Position numbers and translations under genes: made by a program. Positions 22,746 to 31,615 of a DNA stretch of 64,000 nucleotides are shown piece by piece. Positions within the stretch are counted from its first letter, which is position 1, and each line of letters starts with the position of its first letter. This stretch comes from Ectobacillus sp042610425 (GTDB lineage: Bacteria > Bacillota > Bacilli > Bacillales > Bacillaceae_G): the NCBI RefSeq assembly GCF_042610425.1, contig NZ_JBGJZM010000003.1:62001-126000 (forward strand), in the 5' to 3' direction. The notes under the pieces were generated by a model. The model had not been told where the DNA came from and did not search any database. It worked only from the letters and a program-made list of their open reading frames with translations.

Positions 22746-25682
22746 ATGGGTAAGACGTTTTGGAATAAATTTGCAGCAATTCTATTAGCTGCGTTCGTAT
22801 TCGCATTGAATACAATTTCATTTGTACCACCAGCATCAGCAAATAGCAGTACTGTAGCAACAAATGTAGGACAAGCTGCTTTAACAGGGAAGAAAGTGCT
22901 ATTTGATAATACACACGGCCAAACGGCAGGAGCAGCAGACTGGGTAATAGACGGTGCCTTTTCAGATTTTTCGGACGGTTTAAAAGCGGACGGATATACT
23001 GTAGAACAATTGGACCGTCAAATCCCGTACACGTTTGGAGAACAAGCGGTTACGTACGACAAACTGAAGAATTACGATGTATTTATCATCGGTGAAGCAA
23101 ACACTCCGTATAAACAATCTGAGCAAGATGCGATGCTTCAATATGTACAAAACGGGGGAAGTATTTTCTTTATTGCAGACCATTACAATGCAGACCGAAA
23201 TAAAAATCGTTGGGATGCATCTGAAGTAATGAATGGGTTTCGCCGCGGTGCGTATACCAACCCTACTCAAGGAATGACGACAGAGGAAGCAAGTTCTCCA
23301 GCTATGCAAGGATTGACAAGTTCGGATTGGCTTGGATCAAATTTTGGTATTCGTTTTCGTTACAATGCAATCGGTGATGTAAATGCTACAGATGTAGTGA
23401 CAGCTGATCAATCGTTCGGCATTACACAAGGTGTCAGTGCAGTTGCCATGCATGCAGGTTCTACACTTGCCATTTTAGATCCGCAAAAAGCAAAAGGAAT
23501 CGTGTACATACAAACAGGCGTTCCTGCATGGGCAAATGCGGTAGACCAAGGTGTATATGATGGCGGAGGCCGCGTTGAAGGTGCGTTTGCCGCTATATCG
23601 AAAGTTGGCCTAGGAAAGGCTGCGTTTATCGGAGATTCTTCACCTGTGGAAGATGCTACACCGAAGTATTTACGTGAAGATAATGGGAAGGCGAAAACAA
23701 CATATGATGGCTTTAAAGAAGTAGATGACGCAAGATTTTTAGTACAAACGGTAGATTGGCTTTCTCAGAAGGAAAGTTATACGAACTTTTCTCAAGTACA
23801 AGGTTTGCAATTAGATGAACCGACTAAGCTACTTCCGATGGAAGATCCAGCTTCTTCAACAGAGCCACAACCGGAACCATGGGCTGCGCCGGACCCTGGA
23901 TATAAGTGGTACGATCCTTCTACGTTTAAGGCAGGATCATACGGTTCCACGACGAAACCGAGCAGTAATCCTGTGTATAAATTCGTTCATCAAACAACAT
24001 TACCGAGCCAACAAGAATTTAAAATCCGTGTAACGGTAGATCATCTGCTACCAGGACAGTCGCAAGGGAGCTTAAAAGCAGGTATATATCTACCAGGCGG
24101 AGAGCAAATTGCGCAATTTCAAAATGCTGATGGTACATGGTCAACTTACGGGTATAGTTCTGATTTTACACTTACTGCAGATGCTACTGGCCATGCATCG
24201 ACGGAATTAACGGTAAAAATTAAACCAGGAAAGCAAGGAGCGGCGAATTTACGATTGAAGCAGGGCTCAAACAATGTAATTACGGAAAGTGTAACAATTG
24301 CAAATGTTACAGCGGAGACATTACCAGAGGATTCGATACCTGTACCAACGCCTGTTTCGATTCTAACAGCTAGACAAGCTGCAGATGATACGCTTGTTAC
24401 AGTGGAAGGTGTTATTACTTCAGAGCCTGGTGTATTTGGTGGACAAGGTTTTTATTTACAAGACGATGCCGCAGGGATTTACGTATATCAAAATACAGCG
24501 GGTCTTCATAAAGGTGACCGAATTTCTATTAGTGCTATCAAAACAACATATAATGGGGAAGTCGAGCTTAGCAATCCAGTTGTATTAAAGAAGGTAGGTA
24601 CATCTGCTCTGCCACAACCAGAGGTACAAGCGGCCATTAATAATGAAAATCAGGGGCGCCTTATAAAAATTGAAAATGTAGTGATTCATAATATTGTCTC
24701 TGCTTCTCCATCAGGCTCATTTGAATTTGATGCAGTCGGACAAAATGGAACAATACATGTTCGGGTTGATGGTAGAACGGGCATATCTCAGTCTGCATTC
24801 CAACAACAATATCCAGAGGGAAGCTGGGTAAACATTACCGGAATTTCTTCAATTTTTAAAGGAATGTATCAGTTAAAACCGTTAGAATATGCAAATTTTG
24901 AATTGGCAGATACAATTGCTCCTGTTACAACAGCGGTTGTAGATGGTGTCTACGGCGAAAATCAGTATAATACGAAAGACGTAACAGTAACGTTTACTGC
25001 AAGTGATGAAAATGGTTCCGGAGTGGAAAAAACAGAATATCGAGTAGACGGTGGAGATTGGATTACAGTAGATGGGCCAGTTATCATTTCTGAGGAAGGG
25101 AAGCACAGCATTGAGTATCGTTCCGTTGATAGGGCTGGAAATGTAGAGGACAGCAAAGTACTGCCGATATGGATCGATAAGTTGGCACCGGCTATTACAA
25201 TGGATGGGGTAACGTCATTCTATCAAACCGATGCATCTATCCCTGTTACTGTAAAAGTTGAGGATTCCATAAGTGGTGTAAAAACAGTTATATACACACT
25301 AGATGATCATGTTATTGATAGTTTAGATGCTGTTTCGCCATTATCCTTGTTAGTAGGATCGCACGTGTTCACCGTCAATGTAGAAGATAATGCAGGAAAT
25401 AAAGCAAGCCAGACATTTACGTTAGAAAATAAAATCGATATTTTTCACTTAAGTGAGTTAGTGTCAATTGGCTTTAACTATAATGATATTCAAAAGCAAG
25501 GAACTGTATCAAGCCTTCTAGCAAAAGTAGAAGGAATTAAGCAGGCACCTACGAAACAAGCACAATTGAATAAATTACAAGCATTAGAAAATGAAATTAG
25601 AGCCCAATTTGGAAAGTCAATATCTCCTAGTTTTGCTTTACTACTTATCATGGATATACAGAGCATTCGTACGCAGTTATAA
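22746..25682 (+). CDS. Secreted multidomain protein (GATase-like, OB-fold, Ig-like, FIMAH-like)
   Basis: A 978-residue exported protein. Signal peptide 1-33 with hydrophobic core and PPASA cleavage site. Residues about 48-370 resemble a class I glutamine amidotransferase-like (DUF4350/IFT52-type) alpha/beta domain: VLFDNTHGQT, YDVFIIGEAN, NGGSIFFIADHY and GLGKAAFIGDSSPVED. About 540-650 resembles an OB-fold (VTVEGVITSEPG, GFYLQDDAAGIYVYQ) as in secreted nucleases of the YhcR type. About 720-800 is an OmpL47-like repeat (SVDRAGNVED) and 815-885 a second Ig-like unit (VNVEDNAGNKASQT). The last 70 residues look FIMAH-like. No LPXTG, SLH or nuclease catalytic domain is visible. It is duplicated downstream in short form. 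The role is unknown, probably extracellular binding or processing. Confidence 0.75.
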   Translation: MGKTFWNKFAAILLAAFVFALNTISFVPPASANSSTVATNVGQAALTGKKVLFDNTHGQTAGAADWVIDGAFSDFSDGLKADGYTVEQLDRQIPYTFGEQAVTYDKLKNYDVFIIGEANTPYKQSEQDAMLQYVQNGGSIFFIADHYNADRNKNRWDASEVMNGFRRGAYTNPTQGMTTEEASSPAMQGLTSSDWLGSNFGIRFRYNAIGDVNATDVVTADQSFGITQGVSAVAMHAGSTLAILDPQKAKGIVYIQTGVPAWANAVDQGVYDGGGRVEGAFAAISKVGLGKAAFIGDSSPVEDATPKYLREDNGKAKTTYDGFKEVDDARFLVQTVDWLSQKESYTNFSQVQGLQLDEPTKLLPMEDPASSTEPQPEPWAAPDPGYKWYDPSTFKAGSYGSTTKPSSNPVYKFVHQTTLPSQQEFKIRVTVDHLLPGQSQGSLKAGIYLPGGEQIAQFQNADGTWSTYGYSSDFTLTADATGHASTELTVKIKPGKQGAANLRLKQGSNNVITESVTIANVTAETLPEDSIPVPTPVSILTARQAADDTLVTVEGVITSEPGVFGGQGFYLQDDAAGIYVYQNTAGLHKGDRISISAIKTTYNGEVELSNPVVLKKVGTSALPQPEVQAAINNENQGRLIKIENVVIHNIVSASPSGSFEFDAVGQNGTIHVRVDGRTGISQSAFQQQYPEGSWVNITGISSIFKGMYQLKPLEYANFELADTIAPVTTAVVDGVYGENQYNTKDVTVTFTASDENGSGVEKTEYRVDGGDWITVDGPVIISEEGKHSIEYRSVDRAGNVEDSKVLPIWIDKLAPAITMDGVTSFYQTDASIPVTVKVEDSISGVKTVIYTLDDHVIDSLDAVSPLSLLVGSHVFTVNVEDNAGNKASQTFTLENKIDIFHLSELVSIGFNYNDIQKQGTVSSLLAKVEGIKQAPTKQAQLNKLQALENEIRAQFGKSISPSFALLLIMDIQSIRTQL

Positions 25683-25692
25683 TTAAGTAAAA

Positions 25693-25747
25693 GGGTGTCT
25701 CCAAAAGTCAAACATAAACGACATTTTGGAGACATCCTCTTTTTTTA
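25693..25747 (+). terminator. Terminator of secreted protein 1
   Basis: A 14-bp stem, GGGTGTCTCCAAAA with TTTTGGAGACATCC (one G-T pair), followed by TC and T7. Confidence 0.9.
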
Positions 25748-25851
25748 TGTCTAGTTTTCTCTTATTATCTGATGACTATCGCCTAGAATTTCTCTTTAAA
25801 AAATTATATTTTTTTAACAAAAATACTAAATAAACCTAATTTATAGAAAAG

Positions 25852-25877
25852 TATAATCAATTTGTAAGATTTACAAA
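25852..25877 (+). promoter_or_regulatory. -10 box and operator-like palindrome, secreted protein 2
   Basis: TATAAT (25852-25857) and TTTGTAA-GAT-TTACAAA (25861-25877) repeat the arrangement before secreted protein 1. The block from TATAAT to the start codon is nearly identical in both genes, so the control region was copied with the gene. Confidence 0.5.
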
Positions 25878-25898
25878 AATGAGAAGGAGAGTGAAAAA

Positions 25899-27500
25899 AT
25901 GTTTAAATTGTTCCGCAATAAATTTGCAGCTAGCGTATTAGCCGTGTTTGTATTCGCACTTAGTACGATTGCATTAGTTCCGCCATCTGCACCAGGAAAT
26001 GCTGCTTTATCACCAATTACACACAGCCAAGCAGCCACATTACCAGGGACAGGAAAAGCTGTGTTATTTGACAATACGCACGGGCAAACTGCAGGAGCAG
26101 CTGATTGGGTAATAGACGGTGCTTTTTCAGATTTTTCGGATGGCTTAAAGGCGGACGGATATACTGTGGAACAATTGGACCGTCAAATCCCGTACACGTT
26201 TGGGGAACAAGCAGTTACGTACGACAAACTGAAGAATTACGATGTGTTTATCATCGGTGAAGCAAATATTCCGTATAAACAATCTGAGCAAGATGCGATG
26301 CTTCAATATGTACAAAACGGGGGAAGTATTTTCTTTATCGCGGACCATTACAATGCGGACCGAAATAAAAATCGCTGGGATTCATCTGAAGTAATGAACG
26401 GATATCGACGCGGTGCGTATACGAACCCAGCGAAAGGAATGACGACAGAGGAAGCAAGTTCACCAGCTATGCAAGGATTGACAAGTTCGGATTGGCTTGG
26501 TTCGAATTTTGGGATTCGTTTTCGTTACAATGCAATCGGTGATGTAAATGCTACCGATGTAGTGACAACTGATCAATCGTTTGGCATTACACAAGGTGTC
26601 AGTGCAGTTGCCATGCATGCAGGTTCTACACTTGCAATTTTAGATCCACAAAAGGCAAAAGGAATTGTGTACTTACCAACTGGTGTCTCTGCATGGGCAA
26701 ATGCGGTAGACCAGGGTGTGTATAATGGAGGGGGCCGCGCAGAAGGTGCGTTTGCCGCTATATCGAAAGTGGGACTTGGGAAGGCTGCATTTATTGGAGA
26801 CTCTTCACCAGTGGAGGATGCGACTCCGAAATATTTACGTGAAGAAACTGGAAGTGCAAAAACGACTTATGATGGATATAAAGAAGTAAATGATTCAAAA
26901 CTCTTAGTACAAACGGTAGAATGGCTTTCAAACAAGGAAAGTTATACGAACTTTACTCAAGTTTCGGGTTTACAGCTAGACAATCCGACGAGTCTTCTTT
27001 CATCAGAAGATCCAGCATCTTCAACGGAACCACAGCCAGAACCATGGGCCGCGCCAGCTGCAGGCTATAAATGGTATGATCCGACAACCTTTAAACTAGG
27101 ATCATATGGATATACGACCCCGCCTGTGCCTAGCGGTCAGCCAGTCTACAATTTTGTTCATCAGGCTACGTTGCCAAGTGTACAAGTATTTCAAATTCGC
27201 GTAACAGCAGATAACTTTACACCAGGTCAGCTACTTTCGAATTTAAAAGTAGGTATTTACTTATCAACCGGAGAGCAAATTGCACGATTTAAAAATCCGG
27301 ATGGAACATGGTCAGCTTACGGGTATAGTCCTATTTTCACATTAACACCTGATGCTACTGGTCATGCCTCTAAAGATTTAACAGTACAAATTAAACCAGG
27401 AAATACGGGAGCAGCCAACTTACGCTTAAAACAAGGAACTACCAACGTTATTACGGAAAGTGTTACGCTTGCAGATGTTCCAGCAGTACCACTACCGTAA
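25899..27500 (+). CDS. Secreted GATase-like protein, short paralogue
   Basis: A 533-residue paralogue of the preceding gene. After its own divergent signal peptide (about 1-45) the GATase-like domain is near-identical over long stretches (VIDGAFSDFSDGLKADGYTV, YNAIGDVNATDVVT), and the following beta-rich region (about 400-530) is also shared. It stops at NVITESVTLADVPAVP, precisely where the longer protein enters its OB-fold and Ig-like part. It is not frameshifted: the stop is clean and a good terminator follows. Signal peptides and C-termini differ most, which suggests the pair have been diverging in location or partner while the core is conserved. Confidence 0.75.
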   Translation: MFKLFRNKFAASVLAVFVFALSTIALVPPSAPGNAALSPITHSQAATLPGTGKAVLFDNTHGQTAGAADWVIDGAFSDFSDGLKADGYTVEQLDRQIPYTFGEQAVTYDKLKNYDVFIIGEANIPYKQSEQDAMLQYVQNGGSIFFIADHYNADRNKNRWDSSEVMNGYRRGAYTNPAKGMTTEEASSPAMQGLTSSDWLGSNFGIRFRYNAIGDVNATDVVTTDQSFGITQGVSAVAMHAGSTLAILDPQKAKGIVYLPTGVSAWANAVDQGVYNGGGRAEGAFAAISKVGLGKAAFIGDSSPVEDATPKYLREETGSAKTTYDGYKEVNDSKLLVQTVEWLSNKESYTNFTQVSGLQLDNPTSLLSSEDPASSTEPQPEPWAAPAAGYKWYDPTTFKLGSYGYTTPPVPSGQPVYNFVHQATLPSVQVFQIRVTADNFTPGQLLSNLKVGIYLSTGEQIARFKNPDGTWSAYGYSPIFTLTPDATGHASKDLTVQIKPGNTGAANLRLKQGTTNVITESVTLADVPAVPLP

Positions 27501-27536
27501 TAATACAAGTATATTCAATCATAACAATACACTCTT

Positions 27537-27580
27537 AAAACAAAACCTTCTAAGCGCTAGCATAGAAGGTTTTGTTTTTT
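27537..27580. terminator. Bidirectional terminator
   Basis: A 16-bp perfect stem, AAAACAAAACCTTCTA with TAGAAGGTTTTGTTTT, with a 10-nt loop. A-rich left and T-rich right flanks let it end both the secreted-protein gene and the convergent dehydrogenase gene. Confidence 0.92.
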
Positions 27581-27598
27581 AGTTGAAAGATACGTTTC

Positions 27599-28468
27599 TT
27601 ATACTTCTCTAGATTTTGATAAAAATTGATAGATAGCTGAAAAATCCTTTTTACCAAGACCGTCTTGCTTAGCAAGAGCAAACACTTCTTTCGTTGCATT
27701 GGTTAAAGGAAGAGCAATCCCACCTTCGAAGGCAGACTGTGCTGCAAGATGTAAATCTTTTTGAATATGTTCCAGCGGGAAATCTGCTTCGTAATCTCCT
27801 GTTACTAGTTTATTCTGCTTTGCTTGTAGGAACGGAGCGGTTGTTGGTCCATTTAAGAGAGTTTGTACAACATGCTCTTTTTCGAGACCCAGAGATTCCC
27901 CGAGCGTAACGGCTTCTGCAAATGCGACCATGGACTGGGCAAGCATGAGGTTTATGACTAGTTTCATAGACGATTCCATCCCTATAGGTCCTTGATATTG
28001 TGTAGTTGTTCCCATCGCCTCTAGCATCGGTTGAATTTCTTCTACGTCTTCTTTGTTCCCACCAACTAAAAATATAAGCTCACCCTTTTCCGCGGGCATT
28101 TTCGTACCAGCTACGGGTGCATCTAGAAAGCGAATGTTACGACTTGCAGCTTCATGTGCCATCTGTTTTGAAAAGGTAGGGGATACAGTGCTGCAATCGG
28201 CCCAAAGTTTTCCTTCACTAAGACTGTGCAAGAATCCATCTTCTCCTAATGCAAGTGACTCAACGACTTGAGGATTTGCAAGCATTGTAAACAATACATC
28301 GGCTTGCTTGGCAACTGCTAGTGGTGAGTCCGCCCAGATTGCACCTTTTTCAAGAAGTGATGCAGCCTTTTCCTTTGTTCGATTGTAGATGACGAGTGAA
28401 AATCCCTTATCTAACAAGTTAGTAGCCATCCGACTCCCCATAATTCCTAAGCCAATAAAACCAATCAT
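27599..28468 (-). CDS. Beta-hydroxyacid dehydrogenase (3-hydroxyisobutyrate dehydrogenase family)
   Basis: A 289-residue NAD(P)-dependent oxidoreductase. Rossmann motif MIGFIGLGIMGSRMATNL at the start, NRTKEKA defining the cofactor loop, substrate-binding DCSTVSP and DAPVAGTKMPAEKGEL, and catalytic Lys in MESSMKLVINLML. Family members reduce or oxidise small beta-hydroxyacids (3-hydroxyisobutyrate, tartronate semialdehyde, glyoxylate/succinic semialdehyde). The exact substrate is open. The longest frame begins at a GTG within the ribosome binding site; ATG 28468, 5 nt after GAGGTGG, gives the standard family start. Monocistronic, convergent with the secreted protein. Confidence 0.87.
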   Translation of the reverse strand: MIGFIGLGIMGSRMATNLLDKGFSLVIYNRTKEKAASLLEKGAIWADSPLAVAKQADVLFTMLANPQVVESLALGEDGFLHSLSEGKLWADCSTVSPTFSKQMAHEAASRNIRFLDAPVAGTKMPAEKGELIFLVGGNKEDVEEIQPMLEAMGTTTQYQGPIGMESSMKLVINLMLAQSMVAFAEAVTLGESLGLEKEHVVQTLLNGPTTAPFLQAKQNKLVTGDYEADFPLEHIQKDLHLAAQSAFEGGIALPLTNATKEVFALAKQDGLGKKDFSAIYQFLSKSREV

Positions 28469-28570
28469 CATTTCCACCTCATTTTAGTAGTATGTTCCCT
28501 TTTTATTATCTACATTGGGATAGAGGAAATCCAATTATAATGCTTTCCTATTTACAGGTAATGGAATATG

Positions 28571-28602
28571 TATTATTATCATTATTGAGAATGATAATAA
28601 TA
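28571..28602. promoter_or_regulatory. Fur-like 13-bp perfect palindrome
   Basis: TATTATTATCATT (28571-28583) and AATGATAATAATA (28590-28602) are exact inverted repeats around ATTGAG. The GATAAT/ATTATC words and TGAGAATGATAATAA resemble Fur boxes (11 of 14 defined positions of the 7-1-7 model). It lies 35 bp upstream of the HTH gene, whose transcript would be controlled. Confidence 0.6.
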
Positions 28603-28637
28603 ACATCGCTAAAATATGAAAAATTGAGGTGATGGTG

Positions 28638-29183
28638 ATGAATGAAAAGGCAAAGCTTATTTTACATCCTGCTCGTATGCAAATCATTCAAACTCTTGCG
28701 GGAGATAGGCATCGAACGGTGCAACAAATGAGTGAGGCTTTATCTGAAATTCCGAAGGCTACTTTATATCGGCATTTAAACAAGCTTGTGCAAGGCGGGG
28801 TCGTGGAAGTTGTAGCACAGCATCAGGTCCGCGGTACGATTGAAAAAGTATATAGACTTGCAAAAGAGGGGCATAGTCTTTCGATGGAGGAATTTGAACA
28901 GAGCTCGAAAGAAGAAAAGATGACAACGTTTATGCAGTTTGTAGGAACCTTAATTGACGGCTTTGGAAACTATGTGAGTCAGGATGAAATCGATTTAGTT
29001 AGAGACGGCGTTATGTTTCGGCAGGTTCCGATATATATGAATGACGAAGAATTTACTGGGCTTTTACAGGAAGTAAGCAGTGCCTACAGTAAGGTGCTGC
29101 AAAACCAACGAACAAATGATAGAAGAATGCGAACGATATCCACCATTATTATTCCGGAACCAAAAAAAGGAGAGGACCTATAA
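28638..29183 (+). CDS. ArsR-like winged-helix transcriptional regulator
   Basis: A 181-residue protein whose first 85 residues form a winged helix: ILHPARMQIIQTLAG, VQQMSEALSEIPKATLYRHL and NKLVQGGVVEVV. The pattern fits the HTH_20/ArsR-like group of B. subtilis YdfF type. There are no ArsR metal-binding Cys. The helical C-terminal half (about 90-175) is probably for dimerisation or ligand sensing. Start: the frame begins with GTG at 28629, but GAGGTG is 6 nt from ATG 28638. A Fur-like palindrome lies upstream. Its stop overlaps the start of a short frame, followed by a YhfC-type membrane protease gene; all three are likely co-transcribed. Confidence 0.8.
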   Translation: MNEKAKLILHPARMQIIQTLAGDRHRTVQQMSEALSEIPKATLYRHLNKLVQGGVVEVVAQHQVRGTIEKVYRLAKEGHSLSMEEFEQSSKEEKMTTFMQFVGTLIDGFGNYVSQDEIDLVRDGVMFRQVPIYMNDEEFTGLLQEVSSAYSKVLQNQRTNDRRMRTISTIIIPEPKKGEDL

Positions 29184-29315
29184 TGCGTATAAAAGCCAAT
29201 AGTAAAAAATGTAACACATATTTTACGCAAATGGGACGATGAAATGGATGCACTTATGTTGCTTAAGGTATATCGTAAGCAACCAATAAATGAAGAATTT
29301 TGCAGTATTTTATAA
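29183..29315 (+). pseudogene. Small frameshifted gene between the HTH and YhfC genes
   Basis: A good ribosome binding site (AAAGGAGAGG) precedes ATG 29183, which overlaps the TAA of the HTH gene. This frame runs only 19 codons (MRIKANSKKCNTYFTQMGR). Across the A6 run at 29204-29209 a second frame continues with VTHILRKWDDEMDALMLLKV and ends at 29315. Joined, they would encode about 43 residues. I read this as a small gene broken by a slip in the A run; a short functional peptide or programmed frameshift is possible but less likely. Confidence 0.35.
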
Positions 29316-29346
29316 CATGGTTAGAAAAATATAAGGGGGAATAACA

Positions 29347-30126
29347 ATGGTAAGTCAGACGGCTATATCAGGTTTAGTGTTCCAAGCGTTGATTGCAATT
29401 TTAATTCCAATTTTAGCATTTGTATATCTCAAGAGAACGTATTCTATTTCATATCGCCCTATTGTTGTTGGGGTAATGGTATTTATCGCTTTTTCACAAG
29501 TTTTTGAAACTGCTTTAAATGCATACATTTTAAATGTAAATCCAACGACATCTGTCATTAAAAATTATCCGTATTTGTATGCGTTATACGGAGCATTAGC
29601 AGCGGGTGTATTTGAGGAAATTGGCCGTTATGCAGGGTTTATGTTGCTATTAAGAGAGAATCGTGAACGCAAAGATGGCTTAGCGTATGGTCTTGGTCAT
29701 GGAGGCATTGAAGCTCTTCTTATTGGTGTCATGAGTAGTGTCCAAAGTATCGTAATTGCAAATCTTATTAATTCTGGGCAATTTGAGGCTATGTATGGCA
29801 AAAGCGCATCTGCTGAAATGATTGCTGCAGTAAAAAATAGTTTAGTAACTCTTACCTTTACTGATGGGGTACTTGGCGGAGTAGAACGAATTGCCGCATT
29901 TATGATACAAGTGGCTTTATCCTTACTCGTGCTATATGCAATCAATTCGAAGAAATTCCAGTACGTAGGGCTTGCTATCTTGATTCATGCTGCAGTTGAT
30001 TACGTAGCTGTGTTTCACAGAATCGCTGGACTGAATCTCTTCATTGTAGAAGCATTTATACTAGTGGTAGCTGCTGTAGCTTTTCTCTATATACGAAAGA
30101 CGAAAGAATCGTGGACACAAAACTAA
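29347..30126 (+). CDS. YhfC-family intramembrane protease-like protein
   Basis: A 259-residue protein with about seven TM helices. FEEIGRYAGFMLLLR, GLGHGGIEALLIG and ILIHAAVDYVAVF carry the Glu/His residues conserved in the YhfC family, which is grouped with glutamic-type (CPBP/Rce1-like) intramembrane proteases. The substrate is unknown. AAGGGGG precedes ATG 29347. The gene follows the HTH regulator in the same direction, so it is probably the regulated output of that operon and, if the upstream palindrome is real, may respond to iron. Confidence 0.82.
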   Translation: MVSQTAISGLVFQALIAILIPILAFVYLKRTYSISYRPIVVGVMVFIAFSQVFETALNAYILNVNPTTSVIKNYPYLYALYGALAAGVFEEIGRYAGFMLLLRENRERKDGLAYGLGHGGIEALLIGVMSSVQSIVIANLINSGQFEAMYGKSASAEMIAAVKNSLVTLTFTDGVLGGVERIAAFMIQVALSLLVLYAINSKKFQYVGLAILIHAAVDYVAVFHRIAGLNLFIVEAFILVVAAVAFLYIRKTKESWTQN

Positions 30127-30128
30127 GA

Positions 30129-30163
30129 GAAAAGGACCGTTTTTACGAGACGGTCCTTTTCTT
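30129..30163. terminator. Bidirectional terminator between yhfC-type gene and tcyC
   Basis: A 12-bp perfect stem, GAAAAGGACCGT with ACGGTCCTTTTC and a 9-nt loop; the A/T-rich arms work in both directions. The left edge of the minus-strand tcyC lies at its end. Confidence 0.85.
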
Positions 30164-30909
30164 TATCTTGCATGAACTTTATTTAAAAATTGAAGAGTAC
30201 GGGGATTTTTTGTATTAGTAAAAATATCTTCCGCCGTTCCACGCTCTACAACGACTCCTTGGTCCATGAAAATAACTTGATCTGCTACATCACGTGCAAA
30301 TCTCATTTCATGGGTGACAACGACCATCGTCATTCCTTCTTTCGCTAAATTCTTCATAACTTTTAGCACTTCGCCCACGAGTTCCGGATCAAGGGCTGAG
30401 GTCGGCTCATCAAATAGAAGTACATCCGGATCCATTGCCATCGCGCGTGCGATACCAATGCGTTGTTGCTGTCCGCCAGAGAGTTGATGCGGATACATAT
30501 CAGCACGATCCTGTAAACCGACTTTTTCCAGTAGATACATGGCTTTTTTGTGTGCTTCTTCTTTCGAACGTTTCAGCACGACAAGCTGGCCTTCCATTAT
30601 ATTTTGCAGTGCAGTTAGATGGGGGAAGAGATTATAGCCTTGAAAAACCATTCCTGTTTTCTTTCGAAAATCAGTTACTTCTTTGTGTGACAGCTTCTTT
30701 TTTGTATTGAAATCGATTGCGGTGCTTCCTATCTTTAACATTCCTTCGTCCGGTATTTCAAGTAAGTTGAGGCAACGTAATAACGTCGTTTTACCGGAAC
30801 CAGAAGGTCCAATGATAACAGTTGTTGTGCCTTTCCCAGCTGTTACATCGATTCCCTTTAGCACGTTTAGATCACCAAAGCTTTTGTGTAGTTGTTGCAC
30901 TTGAATCAT
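30163..30909 (-). CDS. tcyC: Amino acid (probably cystine) ABC transporter ATP-binding protein
   Basis: A 248-residue ABC ATPase of the polar amino acid class. Walker A GPSGSGKTT (about 34-42), Q-loop MVFQGYNLFPHLT, signature LSGGQQQRIGIARAMA, Walker B VLLFDEPTSALDP and switch His in VVTHEM are all intact. It energises uptake by the permease and lipoprotein encoded upstream. Gene order (binding protein, permease, ATPase) and similarity match TcyABC of B. subtilis, the low-affinity cystine importer; assignment to cystine is from family resemblance. Last gene of the operon, closed by a bidirectional hairpin. Confidence 0.85.
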   Translation of the reverse strand: MIQVQQLHKSFGDLNVLKGIDVTAGKGTTTVIIGPSGSGKTTLLRCLNLLEIPDEGMLKIGSTAIDFNTKKKLSHKEVTDFRKKTGMVFQGYNLFPHLTALQNIMEGQLVVLKRSKEEAHKKAMYLLEKVGLQDRADMYPHQLSGGQQQRIGIARAMAMDPDVLLFDEPTSALDPELVGEVLKVMKNLAKEGMTMVVVTHEMRFARDVADQVIFMDQGVVVERGTAEDIFTNTKNPRTLQFLNKVHAR

Positions 30910-30928
30910 TGTATTTCCTCCTTCTCAC

Positions 30929-31600
30929 TCATCTTGCTACGCCTCGATCAAATCGATTTTCTAGCTTCGATTGGAAATAAGAAAGCACTGTACTGAAAAT
31001 CAAATAAATGAACGCAACTTCTATATATAGCCATAGAGGCTCGTACGTATTAGCAGCAATTTGCTGCCCCTTTTGGAACAGTTCAGTTACCGTAATTGTA
31101 GCAGCGAGGGAAGTATCCTTAACAAGTGAAATGAAAGAGTTTCCTAGGGGCGGAATGGAAACTCGAACCGCTTGCGGCAAAATAATACGCTGCATTGCCT
31201 GAAATTTTGTCATGCCAATCGAATAAGCAGCTTCCCATTGTCCTTTCGGGATGGAAAGAATGGCGGCGCGTATAATTTCTGAGCTATATGCACCTACGTT
31301 TAAGGTAAAGCCGATGACAGCTGCTGTGAATGGATCTAGCGTTAAGCCAAGACTTGGCAGACCGTAGAAAAGAATGAACAACTGTACAAGTAATGGAGTT
31401 CCGCGGAATATCCATACGTAAAACTTAGCTACGATAACGAGAGGCTTATTGCTAGATAAACGGGCAAGTGCTGTGCAAAATGCTAGCAATGTGCCTAATA
31501 CAAATGTAATGAGTGTTAATGGAATCGTAAAATACAAACCAGCTTTTAAAATAGGGAAAAAGGAATCGCTGAGGATTCCTATTATTCTTTGATCGATCAT
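30929..31600 (-). CDS. tcyB: Amino acid (probably cystine) ABC transporter permease
   Basis: A 223-residue membrane protein with five or so TM helices. FRGTPLLVQLFILFYGLP and the EAA-loop EAAYSIGMTKFQAMQRIILP are hallmarks of the His/Glu/Gln/cystine permease family. It is expected to function as a homodimer with the downstream ATPase. It lies 15 nt after the binding-protein gene and 19 nt before the ATPase gene on the same strand, so it is part of one operon. Confidence 0.85.
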   Translation of the reverse strand: MIDQRIIGILSDSFFPILKAGLYFTIPLTLITFVLGTLLAFCTALARLSSNKPLVIVAKFYVWIFRGTPLLVQLFILFYGLPSLGLTLDPFTAAVIGFTLNVGAYSSEIIRAAILSIPKGQWEAAYSIGMTKFQAMQRIILPQAVRVSIPPLGNSFISLVKDTSLAATITVTELFQKGQQIAANTYEPLWLYIEVAFIYLIFSTVLSYFQSKLENRFDRGVAR

Positions 31601-31615
31601 ATATGCTTCATCCCT

